Assembly: GCA_030698645.1 (NCBI GenBank)
Contig: JAUYMV010000298.1
Location: 1-11,273, forward strand
Length of the DNA stretch: 11,273 nt
DNA from: Mesorhizobium sp.
GTDB lineage: Bacteria; Pseudomonadota; Alphaproteobacteria; Rhizobiales; Rhizobiaceae
Reading direction: 5' to 3'
Both the position numbers and the translations under genes were made by a program. How positions within the stretch are numbered: the stretch's first letter is position 1; each line of letters begins with the position of its first letter. Below are positions 1 to 8,150 of the stretch, piece by piece. The notes under the pieces were generated by a model, which was not told the origin of the DNA, ran no database searches, and saw only the letters and a program-made list of their open reading frames with translations.

Positions 1-3000
1 GAGGATGGCCTTTGCCCGCGTCGAGCCGGTGAAGTGCAGATGGTTCGACACCAGCTGGTAGAGCCGCTCGTCGTCATGCCGTGTCATGTCGCCCGAGACG
101 TCGACGCGGCCCATATGGGCGATGTCGCCGCCATGGTGGTGCAGCTTCTCCAAGAGCTCGTCCTCTTCCGGCACCGGCTCCAGTTCCACCATCGCCATGT
201 TGCAGCGCTCGGCGAAGTCGCCTTCCTCGTCGAGAACATAGGCGACGCCGCCCGACATGCCGGCCGCGAAGTTGCGCCCGGTCTTGCCGATGACCACCAC
301 CACGCCGCCCGTCATGTATTCGCAGCCATGGTCGCCGACGCCCTCCACCACCGCCACCGCGCCCGAATTGCGCACGGCGAAGCGCTCTCCGGCGACGCCG
401 CGGAAATAGCACTCGCCCTCGGTCGCGCCATAGAGCACCGTATTGCCGACGATGATCGACTCCTCGGCGACGATATTGGCGTCGTCCGGCGGCCGGATCA
501 CGATGCGGCCGCCCGACAGGCCCTTTCCGACATAATCGTTGCCGTCGCCGATCAACTCGAACGACATGCCGCGTGCCAGGAATGCGCCAAAGGACTGCCC
601 GGCCGTGCCGGTCAGCGTCACAGAGATCGTGTCCGGCTTCAGCCCCTTGTGGCCGAAGCGCCTGGCGACTTCGCCGGACAGCATGGCGCCGGCCGAGCGG
701 TCGACGTTGCGGATGGCCGTCGCGATCTTGACCGGCAGCCGGCTTTCCAGCGCCGGCATCGCCTCGGCGATCAGCCTGCGGTCAAGCACGTCATCGATCG
801 GGTGCTTCTGCCGCTCCGTCCAGTAGGTCTTCTCCTTCGGCGCGTCGGGCTTGTAGAAGACGCGTTCGAAATCGAGTCCCCTGGCCTTCCAGTGGTCGAT
901 CAGCGCCCGCTTCTCGAGCAGATCCGACTGGCCGACGATCTCGTCGAGATGCGTGTAGCCCATCTCGGAGAGCAGAGCGCGAACCTCCTCGGCGACGTAG
1001 AAGAAGAAGTTGATGACGTCCTCGGGCGTACCCTTGAAGCGCTTGCGCAGCACCGGGTCCTGCGTGGCGACGCCGACCGGGCAGGTGTTAAGATGGCACT
1101 TACGCATCATGATGCAGCCGGCCGCGATCAGCGGCGCGGTCGAGAAGCCGAACTCGTCGGCGCCGAGCAGCGCGCCGATGACGACGTCGCGCCCGGTGCG
1201 CAGGCCGCCATCGACCTGCAGCGCCACGCGCGCGCGCAGCCCGTTCAGCACCAGCGTCTGGTGCGTCTCCGCGAGGCCCATCTCCCAAGGGCTGCCGGCA
1301 TGCTTCAGCGAGGTCAGCGGCGAGGCGCCGGTGCCGCCATCATAGCCCGAAATGGTGATGTGGTCGGCGCGCGCCTTGGCGACGCCGGCGGCGACCGTGC
1401 CGACGCCGACTTCCGAGACGAGCTTGACCGACACGCCGGCCGCCGGGTTGACATTCTTCAGGTCGAAGATCAGCTGCGCCAGATCCTCGATCGAGTAGAT
1501 GTCGTGGTGTGGCGGCGGAGAGATCAGGCCGACGCCGGGCGTCGAATGCCTGGTCTTGGCGATCGTCGCGTCGACCTTGTGGCCTGGCAACTGACCGCCC
1601 TCGCCTGGCTTGGCGCCCTGCGCGATCTTGATCTGCATCATGTCGGAGTTGACCAGATACTCCGCGGTCACGCCGAAGCGGCCCGACGCGACCTGCTTGA
1701 TGGCCGAACGTTCGGGGTTCGGAGAACCGTCGAACTGCGGCTTGTAGCGGTCCGGCTCCTCGCCGCCCTCACCCGTGTTCGACTTGCCCCCGATCCTGTT
1801 CATCGCACGCGCCAGCGTCGTATGCGCCTCCCGGCTGATCGAGCCGAACGACATTGCGCCGGTCGAGAACCGCTTGACGATGTCGGCCGCCGACTGCACC
1901 TGGTCGAGCGGCACCGGGGCGCGGCCGGTGTCCTCGGCAAGCTTGATCTTGAACAGGCCCCGGATGGTCTGCGCGCGCGACGTGGCGCTGTCGACCTCGG
2001 CGGAATATTGCTTGAAGGTCTCCCAGGAACTCTTGCGCACGGCGTGCTGCAGGTTGGCGACGGCGTCGGGCGACCACATGTGGGCCTCGCCGCGCATGCG
2101 GTACACATATTCACCGCCGACATCGAGCGAATTGCGCAGCACCGGACTGTCGCCGAAGGCCTCGCTGTGGCGCGATACCGTCTCGGTGGCGATTTCGTGC
2201 AGACCGACGCCCTCGATCGTGGTCGCGGTCCCGGTAAAGTAGTGCTGCACGAAGTCCGACTTCAGGCCGACCGCGTCGAATATCTGCGCGCCGCAATAGG
2301 ACTGGTAGGTCGAGATGCCCATCTTGGACATCACCTTGAGGATGCCCTTGCCGATCGACTTGATGTAGCGCGAGACCACCTCGTAGGCGTCGACCTCGGG
2401 CGGCAGTTCGCCCCGCTTGTGCATGTCGGTCAGCGTGTCGAAGGCGAGGTAGGGGTTGATCGCCTCGGCGCCATATCCGGCCAGGCAGCAGAAATGGTGC
2501 ACCTCGCGCGGTTCGCCGGTCTCGATGACGAGGCCGACCGACGTGCGCAGTCCCTTGCGGATCAGGTGATGGTGCACGGCTGCCGTCGCGAGCAGCGCCG
2601 GAATCGCCACCCGGTCCGGCCCGACCTGGCGGTCGGACAGGATGATGATGTTGTAGCCGCCGGCGACAGCCGATTCCGAGCGTTCGCACAGCCTGTCCAG
2701 CGCGCCCTGCATGCCGGCCGCGCCTTCCGACGCCGAATAGGTGATGTCGATCGTCTTGGTGTCGAAACGGTCTTCGGTATGGCCGACCGAACGCAGCTTC
2801 TCCAGGTCTCCGTTGGTCAGGATCGGCTGGCGCACCTCAAGGCGCTTCTTGCGCGACGAGCCGACCAGGTCGAAGATGTTCGGCCGTGGCCCGATGAACG
2901 AGACGAGACTCATCACGAGCTCCTCGCGGATCGGGTCGATCGGCGGGTTGGTGACCTGGGCGAAGTTCTGCTTGAAATAGGTGTAGAGCAGCTTCGACTT

Positions 3001-4620
3001 GTCAGACATCGCCGAGATCGGCGTGTCGGTCCCCATCGAGCCGACGGCCTCCTGGCCCGTCGTCGCCATCGGCGCCATCAGGAGCTTGGTGTCTTCCTGC
3101 GTGTAGCCGAACGACTGCTGGCGATCGAGCAGGGTGACGTCCTTGCGCGGCTCGCGCGGCGCGACCGGCTTCAGCTCCTCCAGGATGATCTGGGTGTTCT
3201 TCAGCCACGTCTTGTAGGGATGGCGCGTCGCGATCTCCGACTTGATCTCGTCGTCGGAGACGATGCGGCCCTGTTCGAGGTCGATCAGCAGCATGCGGCC
3301 GGGCTGAAGGCGCCACTTCTTGACGATGTGCTTCTCCGCCACCGGCAGTACGCCTGCCTCAGACGCCATGATGACGCGATCGTCGTCGGTCACGATGTAG
3401 CGCGCCGGGCGAAGCCCGTTGCGGTCGAGCGTCGCGCCGATCTGACGGCCGTCGGTGAAGACGACGGCGGCCGGCCCGTCCCACGGTTCCATGAGGGCGG
3501 CGTGATATTCGTAAAAGGCCTTGCGGTCGGCATCCATGAGCTTGTTGCCGGCCCAGGCTTCCGGGATCAGCATCATCATGGCGTGCGCCAGGCTGTAGCC
3601 ACCCTGGGTCAGGAACTCGAGCGCGTTGTCGAAGCAGGCGGTATCCGACTGGCCCTCGTAGGAGATCGGCCACAGCTTTGCGATGTCGTTGCCGAACAGT
3701 TCGGAATCGACCGAGGCCTGGCGCGCCGCCATCCAGTGGACGTTGCCGCGCAGCGTGTTGATCTCGCCGTTGTGGGCGACCATGCGATAGGGGTGCGCCA
3801 GCTTCCACGACGGGAAGGTGTTGGTCGAGAAACGCTGATGCACCAGGATCAGCGCCGTCTCGAAGCGCGGATCGGTCAGGTCCTTGTAATAGGCGCCGAC
3901 CTGGTAGGCGAGGAACATGCCCTTGTAGACGATGGTGCGCGCCGACATCGACACGACATAGAATCCGTTGTCGCGGCCGGCGGTCTCCTCGTAAATGCGC
4001 CCGGAGATCACCTTGCGCAGGATGTAGAGTCGCCGTTCGTAGACGTCGTCGCTTTCGATGTCGGCCGGGCGGCCGACGAAGATCTGCCGGTGAACCGGCT
4101 CGGAGGCGGCGATTTCCGGCGCCTTGGAGAGCGAGGCGTTGTCGACCGGGACGTCGCGGAAACCGATCAGCGGCAGGCCTTCGGCCTGCGCCGCGTCGGC
4201 GATCAGCTCCTCGATATGGGCGCGCAGCGCCGCGTCGCGCGGCATGAAGATGTGGCCGACGCCATATTGGCCGATCGGCGGAAGCGCGATGCCCTGCCCG
4301 GCCATTTCGGCGCGGAAGAACCCGTCCGGAATCTGCACCAGCACGCCCGCGCCGTCGCCCATCAATGGGTCGGCGCCGACCGCGCCGCGATGCGTCAGGT
4401 TCTTCAGCATGGCGAGACCGTCGGCGACGATCTGATGCGACTTCACGCCCTTCATCTGCGCGATGAAGCCGACGCCGCACGCGTCATGCTCGTTGCGCGG
4501 ATCGTAGAGGCCCTGCGCGGACGGCACGCCAGCCACATAGGGATGCGATTTCAGGGCGCGCGCGTTCCCCTGCACGGCCGGCACAAGTCCCGTCGTCAGA
4601 GATGGCGTCACGTCCGTCAT
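1..4620 (-). CDS. gltB: Glutamate synthase (NADPH) large subunit, 3' end cut by window edge
   Basis: Makes glutamate from glutamine and 2-oxoglutarate together with the small subunit GltD; cytoplasmic ammonia assimilation. 1540 codons are visible; the family is about 1500-1580 residues, so only some 30-40 are missing. Domains in order: a 47-residue propeptide; the N-terminal amidotransferase whose catalytic Cys48 lies in HDACGVGF; the central domain; the FMN-binding synthase domain from about residue 900, with [23 protein letters not shown] and [13 protein letters not shown]; the 3Fe-4S cysteines C1169, C1175 and C1180 in [12 protein letters not shown]; then the GXGXG helix domain up to the edge, where [11 protein letters not shown] is readable. 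The start is set by GGAGG eight bases before ATG and by a normal propeptide length. gltD probably lies beyond the left edge (inference). The sense strand avoids TTA, CTA and TCA codons, leaving a very long antisense open frame that is not a gene. Confidence 0.97.
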   Translation of the reverse strand, partial: MTDVTPSLTTGLVPAVQGNARALKSHPYVAGVPSAQGLYDPRNEHDACGVGFIAQMKGVKSHQIVADGLAMLKNLTHRGAVGADPLMGDGAGVLVQIPDGFFRAEMAGQGIALPPIGQYGVGHIFMPRDAALRAHIEELIADAAQAEGLPLIGFRDVPVDNASLSKAPEIAASEPVHRQIFVGRPADIESDDVYERRLYILRKVISGRIYEETAGRDNGFYVVSMSARTIVYKGMFLAYQVGAYYKDLTDPRFETALILVHQRFSTNTFPSWKLAHPYRMVAHNGEINTLRGNVHWMAARQASVDSELFGNDIAKLWPISYEGQSDTACFDNALEFLTQGGYSLAHAMMMLIPEAWAGNKLMDADRKAFYEYHAALMEPWDGPAAVVFTDGRQIGATLDRNGLRPARYIVTDDDRVIMASEAGVLPVAEKHIVKKWRLQPGRMLLIDLEQGRIVSDDEIKSEIATRHPYKTWLKNTQIILEELKPVAPREPRKDVTLLDRQQSFGYTQEDTKLLMAPMATTGQEAVGSMGTDTPISAMSDKSKLLYTYFKQNFAQVTNPPIDPIREELVMSLVSFIGPRPNIFDLVGSSRKKRLEVRQPILTNGDLEKLRSVGHTEDRFDTKTIDITYSASEGAAGMQGALDRLCERSESAVAGGYNIIILSDRQVGPDRVAIPALLATAAVHHHLIRKGLRTSVGLVIETGEPREVHHFCCLAGYGAEAINPYLAFDTLTDMHKRGELPPEVDAYEVVSRYIKSIGKGILKVMSKMGISTYQSYCGAQIFDAVGLKSDFVQHYFTGTATTIEGVGLHEIATETVSRHSEAFGDSPVLRNSLDVGGEYVYRMRGEAHMWSPDAVANLQHAVRKSSWETFKQYSAEVDSATSRAQTIRGLFKIKLAEDTGRAPVPLDQVQSAADIVKRFSTGAMSFGSISREAHTTLARAMNRIGGKSNTGEGGEEPDRYKPQFDGSPNPERSAIKQVASGRFGVTAEYLVNSDMMQIKIAQGAKPGEGGQLPGHKVDATIAKTRHSTPGVGLISPPPHHDIYSIEDLAQLIFDLKNVNPAAGVSVKLVSEVGVGTVAAGVAKARADHITISGYDGGTGASPLTSLKHAGSPWEMGLAETHQTLVLNGLRARVALQVDGGLRTGRDVVIGALLGADEFGFSTAPLIAAGCIMMRKCHLNTCPVGVATQDPVLRKRFKGTPEDVINFFFYVAEEVRALLSEMGYTHLDEIVGQSDLLEKRALIDHWKARGLDFERVFYKPDAPKEKTYWTERQKHPIDDVLDRRLIAEAMPALESRLPVKIATAIRNVDRSAGAMLSGEVARRFGHKGLKPDTISVTLTGTAGQSFGAFLARGMSFELIGDGNDYVGKGLSGGRIVIRPPDDANIVAEESIIVGNTVLYGATEGECYFRGVAGERFAVRNSGAVAVVEGVGDHGCEYMTGGVVVVIGKTGRNFAAGMSGGVAYVLDEEGDFAERCNMAMVELEPVPEEDELLEKLHHHGGDIAHMGRVDVSGDMTRHDDERLYQLVSNHLHFTGSTRAKAIL

Positions 4621-4734
4621 CGTCTTGTCCTCCAATTTTGGCCAGAATGGCCGTTCAATCGCCGCTCCACGCGGACAGGGCCGACCCGGCGCAATCATAC
4701 GCTACAGTCGGCCCGTCCCGGCAATGATAAATAA

Positions 4735-4749
4735 GACAGCACTGCTGTC
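4735..4749. promoter_or_regulatory. 15-bp palindrome upstream of gltB, probable operator
   Basis: GACAGCA and TGCTGTC form a perfect 7-bp inverted repeat around a single C (4742). With one mismatch on each side the symmetry reaches TA/TA, giving 21 bp. The centre is 122 bases upstream of the gltB start and about 55 bases upstream of a start site predicted from the weak -10 at 4694-4699, a position typical of an activator. Such symmetry suits a dimeric helix-turn-helix regulator. I do not recognise the motif; an Lrp/AsnC, GntR or MarR family protein are possibilities only. Confidence 0.55.
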
Positions 4750-4966
4750 CTAAATCCGTATGCCAGAATTCCAGAGGGCTTTCAAGATGGAAATGGAAAG
4801 CTGCATCGCGATTCGCGAATTTTTCGGATACCGGGCGCAGCGTCGGCGAAATATTGTTGCGCAAGCCGACCGGTCCCGCCGGACAGCCCCAGGCTTCCGG
4901 CGAGCCAGACTGTTCACGCGCAGACGCTTGTGGGCGACGAGGACAGGGCGGAACCGTCCTTCGAAC

Positions 4967-4981
4967 GTTCCGGGCCGGTTC
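4967..4981 (+). promoter_or_regulatory. LexA-like box, GTTC-N7-GTTC
   Basis: Exact match to the direct-repeat SOS box described for alphaproteobacteria (GTTC, seven bases, GTTC), 79 bases upstream of the threonine aldolase start. Further GTTC words occur at 4911 and 4991. Eight fixed bases occur by chance often enough in 11 kb that this alone proves little, and a threonine aldolase is not a known SOS gene. Confidence 0.2.
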
Positions 4982-5060
4982 GCGGACCAGGTTCGCCATC
5001 TCGGCCCTTGCCGGCATCCTGCAAATACGGAACAAAGGCCGCTGTCATCAGGGGGCGGCC

Positions 5061-6110
5061 ATGATCTTTTCTTCCGACAACTGGGCCGGCGCCCATCCGC
5101 GGATCGCACAGAGCCTGGTGGCGAATGCCGGCGGCTACGCTGCGGCCTATGGTGCGAGCGACCTCGACAGGAAGGTCGCCGACACATTCAGCACGGTGTT
5201 CGAGCGTGACGTGGCGGTCTTCTTCGTCGCCACCGGCACGGCGGCGAATTCGCTCGCCATGGCCGCCTGCAACCGGCCCGGCGGCGTCGCCTTCTGCCAC
5301 TCGGAAGCCCACATGATCGCCGATGAATGCGGCGCGCCGGAGTATTTCACCGGCGGCGCGCGGCTCTGCCCGGTGCCGGGCGACGGCGGCAGGATGGAGC
5401 CGGCCGCGCTCGAGGCGGCGATCGCCCGCTATCCGGCGCAGTTCGTCCATTCCGGCCAGCCGATGGCCGTGTCCATCACGCAGGCCACGGAAATCGGCAC
5501 CGCCTATGCGCTCGACGAGATCGACGCCATCGCCGCGGTCGCGCATGGCAACGGCCTGCCGCTGCACATGGACGGCGCGCGCTTCGCCAATGCGCTGGTG
5601 GCGCTGGACGCGACGCCCGCCGAGATGACCTGGAAACGCGGCATCGACCTCGTCTCGTTCGGCGGCACCAAGAACGGCTGCTGGTGCGCCGAGGCGCTGG
5701 TCGTGCTCGATCCGGCCAAGGCCGGCGACCTACCCTTCCTGCGCAAGCGCGCGGCGCAGCTCTTTTCCAAGTCGCGCTTCATCGCGGCGCAATTCGACGC
5801 CTATTTCGAAGACGGTCTCTGGCTCGACATGGCCAGGCACGCCAATGCGATGGGTGCACGGCTCGCCGATGGCTTTCGCGCGTCCAACCGCGTTCGGCTC
5901 GGCTGGGAGCCGCATGCCAACGAGGTCTTCGCCATCATGCCCGTGGCGCTGATGCAGGAACTGACGTCGAAAGGCGCGCAGTTCTATCCCTGGGCGACGC
6001 CCGCCGCGCTCGACGGAACCATCGCCGAGACAGAGACGCTGACGCGCTACGTCACCAGTTTCGCGACCACCACGGAAGACATCGAGGAGCTGCTCGCGCT
6101 GATCCGATAA
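5061..6110 (+). CDS. ltaE: Low-specificity L-threonine aldolase
   Basis: 349-residue PLP enzyme of the fold-type I aldolase family that cleaves L-threonine or L-allo-threonine to glycine and acetaldehyde in the cytoplasm. Visible signs: the N-terminal FSSDNWAGAHP; VATGTAANSLAM, the glycine-rich segment near the PLP phosphate; HSEAHMIADECGAPEYF; HMDGARFANAL with the PLP-ring aspartate; and SFGGTKNG with the Schiff-base lysine K204. Length agrees with the family (about 330-350). The open frame runs upstream to 4854, but that part has no family similarity. The start is placed at 5061 because AGGGGG stands five bases before the ATG and the protein then begins at the family's normal N terminus. 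It is transcribed alone, diverging from gltB. The family also includes phenylserine and D-threonine variants, so exact substrate range is inferred. Confidence 0.93.
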   Translation: MIFSSDNWAGAHPRIAQSLVANAGGYAAAYGASDLDRKVADTFSTVFERDVAVFFVATGTAANSLAMAACNRPGGVAFCHSEAHMIADECGAPEYFTGGARLCPVPGDGGRMEPAALEAAIARYPAQFVHSGQPMAVSITQATEIGTAYALDEIDAIAAVAHGNGLPLHMDGARFANALVALDATPAEMTWKRGIDLVSFGGTKNGCWCAEALVVLDPAKAGDLPFLRKRAAQLFSKSRFIAAQFDAYFEDGLWLDMARHANAMGARLADGFRASNRVRLGWEPHANEVFAIMPVALMQELTSKGAQFYPWATPAALDGTIAETETLTRYVTSFATTTEDIEELLALIR

Positions 6111-6143
6111 TGTCGGCGGAGTCACGGCGAACCTCAAACGGAA

Positions 6144-6163
6144 GCGGCGCCCGAAGGCGCCGC
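6144..6163 (-). terminator. Hairpin between aldolase and hsp20 genes, likely terminator
   Basis: Perfect 8-bp stem GCGGCGCC/GGCGCCGC. Read on the minus strand the loop is UUCG closed by C-G, an unusually stable tetraloop, followed by TTCCGTTT. It starts 27 bases past the hsp20 stop and so fits that transcript best. It lies 33 bases past the aldolase stop and may also stop that one, although no T-run follows on the plus strand. Confidence 0.65.
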
Positions 6164-6190
6164 CAATGCTCGATACGGTCCTGAAGGGGC

Positions 6191-6661
6191 TCAGGCCGCC
6201 TTCGCCTCGATCTGCTTCGGCTGCTTGTCGTTTGCCGAGGTGATCGCGATCTTGCGCGGCTTCATCTCTTCGGGAACGTTGCGCTTCAGATCGACGTGCA
6301 GCAGGCCGTTTTTCAGCTGGGCGCCCGATACTTCGACGTGATCGGCGAGCTGGAAACGGCGCTCGAAGGCGCGCGATGCGATGCCGCGATAGAGCAGTTC
6401 GGCGGTCTCGCTGGCCGCCTCCTCGGCTTTCTCGCCCTTCACCGACAGCACGTTGCGATGCGCTTCGATGCTGATCTCGTTCTCGCCGAAGCCGGCGACC
6501 GCCATGGTGATGCGATAGGCATCCTCACCGGTGCGCTCGATGTTGTAGGGCGGATAGGTGGTCTGGCCGCTGTCAGGCGTCGCCAGCGTGTCGAGCATCG
6601 TGAAGAGACGGTCGAAGCCGACGGTGGAACGATAGAGCGGCGAAAAATCAACGTGACGCAT
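6191..6661 (-). CDS. Small heat-shock protein, Hsp20/IbpA family
   Basis: 156-residue alpha-crystallin-domain chaperone; holds unfolding proteins in a refoldable state as large cytoplasmic oligomers. The N-terminal arm reads DFSPLYRSTVGFDRLF, typical of IbpA and the rhizobial class A proteins. The alpha-crystallin domain spans about residues 38-128, from PPYNIE through ITMAVAGF and FERRFQLADHVEV to NGLLHVDL. The C-terminal I-x-I anchor is IAI at 138-140, after KPRK. Start: AAGGAG six bases before ATG; the open frame upstream is arginine/proline-rich noise covering the promoter and leader. Control is probably by sigma-32 and an RNA thermometer, annotated separately. A stable hairpin follows the gene. 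Monocistronic. Confidence 0.95.
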   Translation of the reverse strand: MRHVDFSPLYRSTVGFDRLFTMLDTLATPDSGQTTYPPYNIERTGEDAYRITMAVAGFGENEISIEAHRNVLSVKGEKAEEAASETAELLYRGIASRAFERRFQLADHVEVSGAQLKNGLLHVDLKRNVPEEMKPRKIAITSANDKQPKQIEAKAA

Positions 6662-6756
6662 GGTGTTCTCCTTAAGAGCAACTGTTGCGGTTGACGGTGC
6701 TCCGGAAGCCCAAAAAGGCTCTTCCTGCCCGCCAGTGGCCCCGTTCGGCGGCCACA
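6662..6756 (-). promoter_or_regulatory. ROSE-like RNA thermometer in the hsp20 leader
   Basis: The predicted leader of about 95 nt suits the ROSE (repression of heat-shock gene expression) class found before rhizobial small heat-shock genes. Its 3' end reads UUGCU-CUU-AAGGAG; the UYGCU word facing the ribosome-binding site is the recognised ROSE hallmark. Other stems: GUGGCC/GGCCAC (6735-6755), GGAAG/CUUCC with inner CC/GG around a U-rich loop (6704-6725), and GGAGCA (6698-6703) with UGCUCU (6675-6680), next to the ribosome-binding site. The element class is established; its presence here is inferred by eye without folding. Confidence 0.7.
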
Positions 6757-6762
6757 CCCGAG

Positions 6763-6791
6763 AATTGGGAAGCCGGATTTCCGATTTCAAG
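6763..6791 (-). promoter_or_regulatory. Sigma-32 (RpoH) type promoter of hsp20
   Basis: On the minus strand CTTGAA (6786-6791), preceded by CC, is followed after 15 bases by TCCCAATT (6763-6770). This is close to the heat-shock consensus CTTGAA ... CCCCATNT with normal spacing. Transcription would begin near 6756, giving a leader the size of a ROSE element. No sigma-70-like alternative stands out nearby. Confidence 0.7.
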
Positions 6792-6958
6792 GGTTTTTCG
6801 TGCCGATCCACGCTGGTTTCGACCATTTTCCGAGGCGCCGACGCAGATCGGGTCGGCCCCGAACGGCATCGGGCGCGGCGCGTGGGCGTCATGAAGATGA
6901 ACGCGAGATGAACCGCCGCTTCGGTCGGCATTCAGGCGGCGCGGTCTAGTCTCCGGTC

Positions 6959-7070
6959 ATGGATCAAGGGGACTGCGACAGCAGACCAGCGATCCCGGTC
7001 CGGGTGTAACGTCCCTTCCTCCCGGATCAGAAAGGGCCGGAAGCCGCCTCATGCGGCGTCCGGCCCTTTT
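6959..7070 (+). ncRNA. Candidate small RNA or leader ending in an orphan intrinsic terminator
   Basis: A strong plus-strand terminator (7031-7070) follows no plus-strand gene; the nearest left-hand gene points away. The sequence before it can fold: GGGAC (6969-6973) with GUCCC (7011-7015), enclosing CUGC/GCAG (6973-6984) or GACC/GGUC (6984-7000). A pyrimidine stretch UUCCUCCC (7016-7023) sits just before the terminator, as in rhizobial anti-Shine-Dalgarno small RNAs, and the same core recurs at 9053-9060. The 5' end is uncertain; CTAGTC near 6946 is only a weak -10. Alternatives: a 16-codon leader peptide (ATG 6959 to TAA 7009) or an attenuator of the hydrolase gene. Confidence 0.45.
7031..7070 (+). 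terminator. Strong intrinsic terminator with no upstream protein gene
   Basis: AAAGGGCCGGA (7031-7041) pairs with TCCGGCCCTTT (7059-7069), and GCCGC (7043-7047) with GCGGC (7053-7057), separated by one A-G mismatch; the loop is CTCAT. TTTT and then GCTTTT follow. It overlaps the first possible ATG (7051) of the hydrolase frame, which argues against that start. Confidence 0.85.
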
Positions 7071-7111
7071 GCTTTTCGGCCAACCGCGCAAGCGGCTACG
7101 ACTGAAAGCCT

Positions 7112-7140
7112 TTGCTTTTCGCCGCCCCCCTACCTATCAA
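7112..7140 (+). promoter_or_regulatory. Putative sigma-70 promoter of the alpha/beta hydrolase gene
   Basis: TTGCTT (7112-7117) and TATCAA (7135-7140) are separated by 17 bases, each matching four of six consensus positions. Transcription from about 7147 would leave a leader of some 33 nt before the ATG at 7180, supporting that start over 7051. A match by eye only. Confidence 0.45.
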
Positions 7141-7179
7141 GATCCGACCGGCGCACGGATCGCGCTCCCACCGGACTGC

Positions 7180-8139
7180 ATGATGACGGAACTGCTGGCC
7201 GACATTCCGGAAAACCCTGCGCCCGACTGGGGGCATGCGGCCAGGTTCATTGCCCTCGGCGGCAAGGCGATACGCTATGCGCTGTTTCCGGCGCAGGGCC
7301 GCCCGCTGCATGGCACGGTCATCATTCTGAGCGGCCGCAACGAGTGCATCGAGAAATATTTCGAGACGATCCGCGACCTGTCGGCGCGCGGGCTCGGCGC
7401 CGCGATCATGGACTGGCGCGGCCAGGGCGGATCCGACCGGCTGATCCGCGATCCGGCGCGCGGCTATATCGACAGTTTCCAGCAATATGTCCTCGATTTC
7501 GAGCAGTTCTTCGCCGACCACGTGCTGCCGGATTGCCGCGGACCCTTCTACATCCTGGGTCATTCGACCGGCTCGCTGATCGCGCTTCTGGCGGCGCCCA
7601 ACCTGCTGAACCGCGTCAGGCGCATGGTGCTTGTCGCGCCGCTGCTCGAACTGACGGGTCAACCGGTATCGAGCACGACGCTGCGGCGCGTCTCGTCGCT
7701 GCTCTACAATCTGGGTCTCGGATCGATATATGTCTCCGGCGGCGCGCGGCCGCACGGCGGCGCCCCGTTCGCGGCCAACAAGCTGACGACGGACCTCGGC
7801 CGCTATACCCGCAACAACATTCTCTATGACAAGGCGCCGCACCTCGCGATGGGCGGACCGACGGTCGCCTGGATGCATGCCGCCTGCGTTGCCGCCGACA
7901 CGGTGCGCGATCCGGATTTCATGGCGCGCATCCAGATCCCGATTCTGATGATCGCGGCAGGGGCCGACGAAGTCGTCTCGACGCGAACCGTCGAAGACTA
8001 TGCGCGCCGCCTGCGCCTCGGCTCGCAGTTGACGATCGACGGCGCCAGGCACGAGATCCTGCAGGAAGCCGATGTCTACCGCGAACAGTTCTTCGCGGCT
8101 TTCGACGCCTTTGTGCCGGGCGAATCGCCGGAAATCTGA
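7180..8139 (+). CDS. Alpha/beta hydrolase, lysophospholipase / monoacylglycerol lipase-like
   Basis: 319-residue cytoplasmic serine hydrolase of the Hydrolase_4/PldB group, probably acting on a lysophospholipid, monoacylglycerol or similar ester; the substrate cannot be read from sequence. Catalytic triad as seen: Ser129 in the elbow GHSTGS, Asp263 in GADEVVS and His291 in GARHEI. DWRGQGGS (78-85) is the family's conserved turn after strand 4. No signal peptide or membrane segment is visible. Start: the frame opens at 7051, but that ATG lies inside a terminator loop and the first 43 residues have no family features. ATG codons at 7180 and 7183 follow a possible promoter, although the ribosome-binding site is weak. 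The gene ends 11 bases from hisN, which converges on it; no terminator is visible between them. Confidence 0.85.
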   Translation: MMTELLADIPENPAPDWGHAARFIALGGKAIRYALFPAQGRPLHGTVIILSGRNECIEKYFETIRDLSARGLGAAIMDWRGQGGSDRLIRDPARGYIDSFQQYVLDFEQFFADHVLPDCRGPFYILGHSTGSLIALLAAPNLLNRVRRMVLVAPLLELTGQPVSSTTLRRVSSLLYNLGLGSIYVSGGARPHGGAPFAANKLTTDLGRYTRNNILYDKAPHLAMGGPTVAWMHAACVAADTVRDPDFMARIQIPILMIAAGADEVVSTRTVEDYARRLRLGSQLTIDGARHEILQEADVYREQFFAAFDAFVPGESPEI

Positions 8140-8150
8140 GCCGTCGAGTT

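Larger units (their letters stand above)
4621..5060. other. Divergent intergenic region between gltB and the threonine aldolase gene
   Basis: 440 bases without a convincing gene. Frames that stay open here translate to arginine-rich, motif-free protein and overlap one another, so they look like GC-driven noise. The gltB side holds a 15-bp palindrome (4735-4749) and, on the minus strand, a TATGAT -10-like hexamer (4694-4699) with a TTGCCG (4719-4724) 19 bases upstream, a weak promoter match. The middle has the short palindrome ATTCGCGAAT at 4811-4820. The aldolase side has several GTTC words, two of them spaced like a LexA box (4967-4981). I could not find a clear promoter for the aldolase gene. 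Confidence 0.6.

Noticed and set aside
34..4734. A 1566-codon open frame on the plus strand
   Set aside because: It is exactly codon-aligned and antisense to gltB. Its length reflects avoidance of TTA, CTA and TCA codons in a GC-rich gene; its translation is rich in His, Arg, Asp and Ala and has no recognisable domains.
4760..5209. A 149-codon plus-strand frame and overlapping minus-strand frames upstream of ltaE
   Set aside because: Arginine-rich translations without motifs or good ribosome-binding sites, overlapping one another and running into ltaE out of frame.
7051..7179. Start of the alpha/beta hydrolase at the first ATG, 7051
   Set aside because: That ATG lies in the loop of a strong terminator and the added 43 residues are basic and featureless; 7180 or 7183 fits the promoter and the family.
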